A stretch of 64,000 nucleotides of DNA, from positions 338,683 to 402,682 of the forward strand of contig MNCI01023815.1 in the NCBI GenBank assembly GCA_015680685.1. The letters are read 5' to 3'. Origin of the DNA: Gnetum montanum. Lineage: Eukaryota > Streptophyta > Gnetopsida > Gnetales > Gnetaceae. Below the pieces are notes generated by a model that made no database searches, had not been told where the DNA came from, and saw nothing but the letters and a program-made list of their open reading frames with translations. Both the position numbers and the translations under genes were made by a program. Shown here piece after piece: positions 60,452-64,000 of the stretch. Within the stretch, counting starts at the first letter, position 1, and the number at the start of each line of letters is the position of its first letter.

Positions 60452-60709
60452 CTATATTCTTTCCATGCAATGACACCTTGTGTTACTATATTTGATGCAT
60501 GGAACCCACTTCTTATTTAGCTTCCCCAACTCATTTTCCTTGGATATTTTTAAGGAAATATTTCTAATCCTCATCTTGGCATCAATTGTACTAAGCCAAG
60601 CCCTTCCCATGATAATATGAAAGTCCCCCTTGCAATCATCCACAGGGATCACCAGGAAATTTACTGGGCATGACCAACCATAGAAAGTGGCCATAATGTC
60701 TACTACCAA
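60452..60709 (-). pseudogene. Element A protease (C-terminal half)
   Basis: 85 open codons with VNFLVIPVDDCKGDFHIIMG and RAWLSTIDAKMRIRNISLK, the retropepsin FxxIMGRxWL block. The active-site D-x-G half upstream is not clear. Matches B 48,960-49,061. Confidence 0.75.
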
Positions 60710-60949
60710 TCCTTGAGAAAAAGTGATGGACTAATCTACAAGCTCTAACCTAATGTTGTATTTCTTCAATGGATGCAAGTTCTAGGTCTTATACATCTCC
60801 TAAGAAATTAAGTTTACCCTTGAATCTAAATCTAGTAGAGCCTTGCATCTATCATAACTACAATCTATAAATAGATGAGGGGACTCCTAGGATTAGATCA
60901 TTTCCTAGAAAGGTGACCTACCTTGATCCAATCTATGACCACATGGATC

Positions 60950-62670
60950 AACATGACCAAATGTACATTAGAGGTTGTTTGATTTGAAGGAGGCTCAAGG
61001 ATATTTCTAAAAGAATTTGATGTAGGGTTTGCAGCCATGGATGTGTGTGAGGATTTCTATGTACTGTTTGGCCTAGAAAAAACCCTCTTTCATGGCTTAT
61101 GCTCAAAGCCACTATTGATACTACTCTTGAGGTTGAGGTGGAACTCCACTTCAATAATACTATGTTTGGTGGAACTATTATTTATAATTGCCTTGTGGAT
61201 AAGGCAATCTCATGGTCAATTTCTTCCTTGCAAATTTTGGATTCAACATGTACACTCTAGAATCTTGAAAATGTGACACTATGGAGCAACATCCCTTGGT
61301 ATGTTCATACTAGCAAATTTTACAATTGTCATAATCTATTTTAAGGCCTACAACCTCATCAACCATTGTAGCCTTACCTTTCTACTGATAGTAATCTCTA
61401 CTTATATCTTTTCTTTTCCTTCTACCTCTACTACCCTACTCCATCTTTTTCTCCACTATCTTAAGAGTAGTTTAAAACTTTTAATCTAAGGAGTCCCATA
61501 TTTTATCCATCTTAGCCAATATTTTAGTAATAGATTTTTGGATCAGCAAAATTTTCCTTTACACCACTTCATCTAGTGATGCTTCCTTCTCTGAATAATA
61601 GAAATGCACCTTCCTTTTGTAAATGGAGGTGTCTTTGTTATACTCCTCTATACTTTCTCTCTTTTTTAGCTCTTCTTATTCCTTTGTCACATAATCAAAT
61701 AGCCTTTGGATTTGATAGGCTCTCATCTTTGAGAGTCTTCCTTCAACATAGACCCCAAGAGTTTCTCTAGTTTTGTTTCAAAGCTCCTCTATAATGTGGC
61801 AAAGCTTCTCCCTTTGAGAAAATCCATGGCATGGGCATCAATGCAAGAGGGAGTAGTACCTACCTAATGCTGCATCCAAGGATTCATGATTCTCTTACTT
61901 TAATCCTTGGATTTTTTCCCTCAAGTTAACCACTTCAAAGTATTTCTAGTATTTGTCATTAAAGAACTCTAGCATTGTACTCCACTTATGAATGAATTTT
62001 GGCTTCAAGGACCAGTACCAACTTTCTACTTCCTTAATAAGTATCCTTGGAAATAATTTTAGCTTCTACCATTCATTTTTGATGTTTTTTATGACATAAT
62101 TATCATGGATAGCTTTCAAATAATTCTAAGGATCAACATTATATCCCCCTTCAAATTGAGAGATATTGTTCATATCAAGCCTTTTAATCTTTCTATCCTT
62201 CTAATGCTTAATAAGAATTCTAATTATTTCTAAAACATTAAGATTCTTTATGATACCCAAAAATGGTTTATCATAGTCATCATGTTCATGATGGTCCCTA
62301 TCATGGTCATGCCTCCTATGATGAGACTTGTTGTGCCTCCTCTCTCAGTGACACTCCTCTTCCTCTCATAGTTGTCTACACTCCCAGTTCCCTTCATCAC
62401 AATGGGATTTCCTATGGTGAAGGTGGAGGATTAGGAGAACGATGCCAACTAGTTCTTCTCCTTTGGTCCTTTTTCTGATCTTTCTCCTTGTCTTTGGATG
62501 AACAACTATGAGATCTATCCTTTGATGTTCATTGGGCCTTGAACTCTATCCTCTCCTCATCTTTATTGTTCTTCAAGGTTGATTGCAACCTTTGGTGAAG
62601 GGTATCATCCTAAAAAAAAGGAGAATCTATGCATTGAGACAACCTTAAGAAGAAATTAGGGCCCTCTTTT
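60950..62670 (-). pseudogene. Element A gag
   Basis: Aligns with the B gag both in its C-terminal part (61,126-61,300 versus the inverted repeat arms) and in its capsid part (61,900-62,300 versus 50,860-51,180). Highly broken. Confidence 0.6.
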
Positions 62671-62679
62671 TACAATTCC

Positions 62680-63217
62680 AGAAATAATGGTGGTAGGATT
62701 CGTTTGCCTTTGGAGGTGTTGGCGACCGTTTGGGACGCGACCGCCAACGAGTGTCCTCAAACAGGATTTAGGTGCTTGCTGGTCTCTGGCAACACCAAGG
62801 CCCAAATACCTCCACATAAACTCAGTAGTTAATGTGGGTATGTGTGTGTGCTGTTGCGGCGTGTGGTTGTGAGAAATGTAACGATTGCGTTGTGTGTAAA
62901 CTACAAATTACTTACTTTAAAGAGATTCAGCTAACTTTGCCAAATACTGTGAGTTGTTGAAAGTTTCCTATTTTGTTCAACTACCTAGTCTACGCGGTCC
63001 TTATAATACCTACTTGTAACAAATAAAATTTTGCAAAAACATTTGAGCACAACTCTGCAATTTACTCCTAATTTTCCCCAGAGAAAGAGATAGTTCAACA
63101 AGAAAACTAGAAATAGAGCAAGATTCGATGGAAATAAGCAGAAAAGAAAAGAAAGCAGATTTGTGTAGACCTCAAATATTTCAACAAGGTAAAAAGACAC
63201 GAGTAAACACTTCCCAA
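62680..63217. other. CpG-rich unclassified DNA
   Basis: 62,700-62,900 has many CpGs (GGCGACCGTTTGGGACGCGACCGCC), unlike the CpG-poor transposons on its left. GTTGGCG (62,718) and CGCCAAC (62,742) could pair as a hairpin. 62,985-63,200 is AT-rich with no gene. Confidence 0.5.
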
Positions 63218-63995
63218 NNNNNNNNNNNNNNNNNNNNNNNNNNNNNNNNNNNNNNNNNNNNNNNNNNNNNNNNNNNNNNNNNNNNNNNNNNNNNNNNNNN
63301 NNNNNNNNNNNNNNNNNNNNNNNNNNNNNNNNNNNNNNNNNNNNNNNNNNNNNNNNNNNNNNNNNNNNNNNNNNNNNNNNNNNNNNNNNNNNNNNNNNNN
63401 NNNNNNNNNNNNNNNNNNNNNNNNNNNNNNNNNNNNNNNNNNNNNNNNNNNNNNNNNNNNNNNNNNNNNNNNNNNNNNNNNNNNNNNNNNNNNNNNNNNN
63501 NNNNNNNNNNNNNNNNNNNNNNNNNNNNNNNNNNNNNNNNNNNNNNNNNNNNNNNNNNNNNNNNNNNNNNNNNNNNNNNNNNNNNNNNNNNNNNNNNNNN
63601 NNNNNNNNNNNNNNNNNNNNNNNNNNNNNNNNNNNNNNNNNNNNNNNNNNNNNNNNNNNNNNNNNNNNNNNNNNNNNNNNNNNNNNNNNNNNNNNNNNNN
63701 NNNNNNNNNNNNNNNNNNNNNNNNNNNNNNNNNNNNNNNNNNNNNNNNNNNNNNNNNNNNNNNNNNNNNNNNNNNNNNNNNNNNNNNNNNNNNNNNNNNN
63801 NNNNNNNNNNNNNNNNNNNNNNNNNNNNNNNNNNNNNNNNNNNNNNNNNNNNNNNNNNNNNNNNNNNNNNNNNNNNNNNNNNNNNNNNNNNNNNNNNNNN
63901 NNNNNNNNNNNNNNNNNNNNNNNNNNNNNNNNNNNNNNNNNNNNNNNNNNNNNNNNNNNNNNNNNNNNNNNNNNNNNNNNNNNNNNNNNNNNNNN
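63218..63995. other. Assembly gap (778 N)
   Basis: Run of N followed by five known bases at the window end. Confidence 0.99.
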
Positions 63996-64000
63996 TAGCA

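Larger units (their letters stand above)
33425..62670 (-). mobile_element. Athila-like Gypsy element A (old), split by C and B, 5' LTR missing
   Basis: Parts in order: 3' LTR 33,425-33,991; 3' ORF end 33,992-34,369; Copia C; 39,210-39,718; element B; then 53,116-62,670 with 3' ORF, integrase, RT/RNase H, protease and gag. Every part aligns with the corresponding part of element B on the same strand, showing that B jumped into an older relative. The right end runs into unrelated CpG-rich DNA near 62,670 before any 5' LTR. Confidence 0.8.

Overview
The window is nuclear DNA from a plant with a large, repeat-dominated genome. The evidence is a remorin gene at the left edge, GT-AG introns, and about 60 kb of nested, decayed plant retrotransposons (Ty3/Gypsy, Ty1/Copia, LINE). 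The giant elements and deep decay would suit a gymnosperm or another large-genome seed plant, but the species cannot be fixed from sequence alone. No bacterial-type features, tRNA or rRNA genes were seen.

Layout. 0-3.1 kb is GC-rich and genic: the 3' part of a remorin gene on the minus strand, and possibly a divergent gene on the plus strand. 3.1-10 kb is AT-rich: a LINE 3' fragment, a Copia pol fragment (minus) split by a solo LTR, and a Copia primer-binding-site remnant. 10,071-29,776 is a complete 19.7 kb Ty3/Gypsy element of Tat/Ogre type (plus) with 1.7 kb LTRs, perfect 5 bp target duplications (GAAGT), PBS, PPT, gag, protease, RT, two RNase H domains and integrase. It interrupts a LINE whose two halves are still recognisable at 9,985-10,070 and 29,777-30,120. 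29.8-33.4 kb holds a solo LTR with a near-perfect target duplication and fragments of other Gypsy elements. 33.4-62.7 kb is a nest: an old Athila-like Gypsy element (A, minus) carries a Copia insertion (C, 34,370-39,209) and a younger relative of itself (B, 39,719-53,115). 62.7-63.2 kb is CpG-rich sequence of unknown nature, followed by a gap.

The most interesting object lies inside the Tat/Ogre element. The 6.4 kb between protease and RT, where Ogre elements are known to carry an intron, contains a second gene on the opposite strand. Its exons (about 21,639 down to 16,810) are separated by good GT-AG introns, and four successive junctions preserve reading phase. It is now broken by stops and one frameshift. 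The non-coding parts of the element are packed with two recurring short motifs: CTCACGCTG and relatives, and ATGAC-N-TAAACTGG, the latter expanded into about 22 copies of a 38 bp tandem repeat.

All transposon reading frames carry stops and are inactive, mostly by C-to-T/G-to-A type changes. Several places look like assembly artefacts: inverted duplications bounded by single Ns at 16.7-16.8 kb and 49.1-50.6 kb. Splice sites and domain names are read by eye and were not confirmed by searches.
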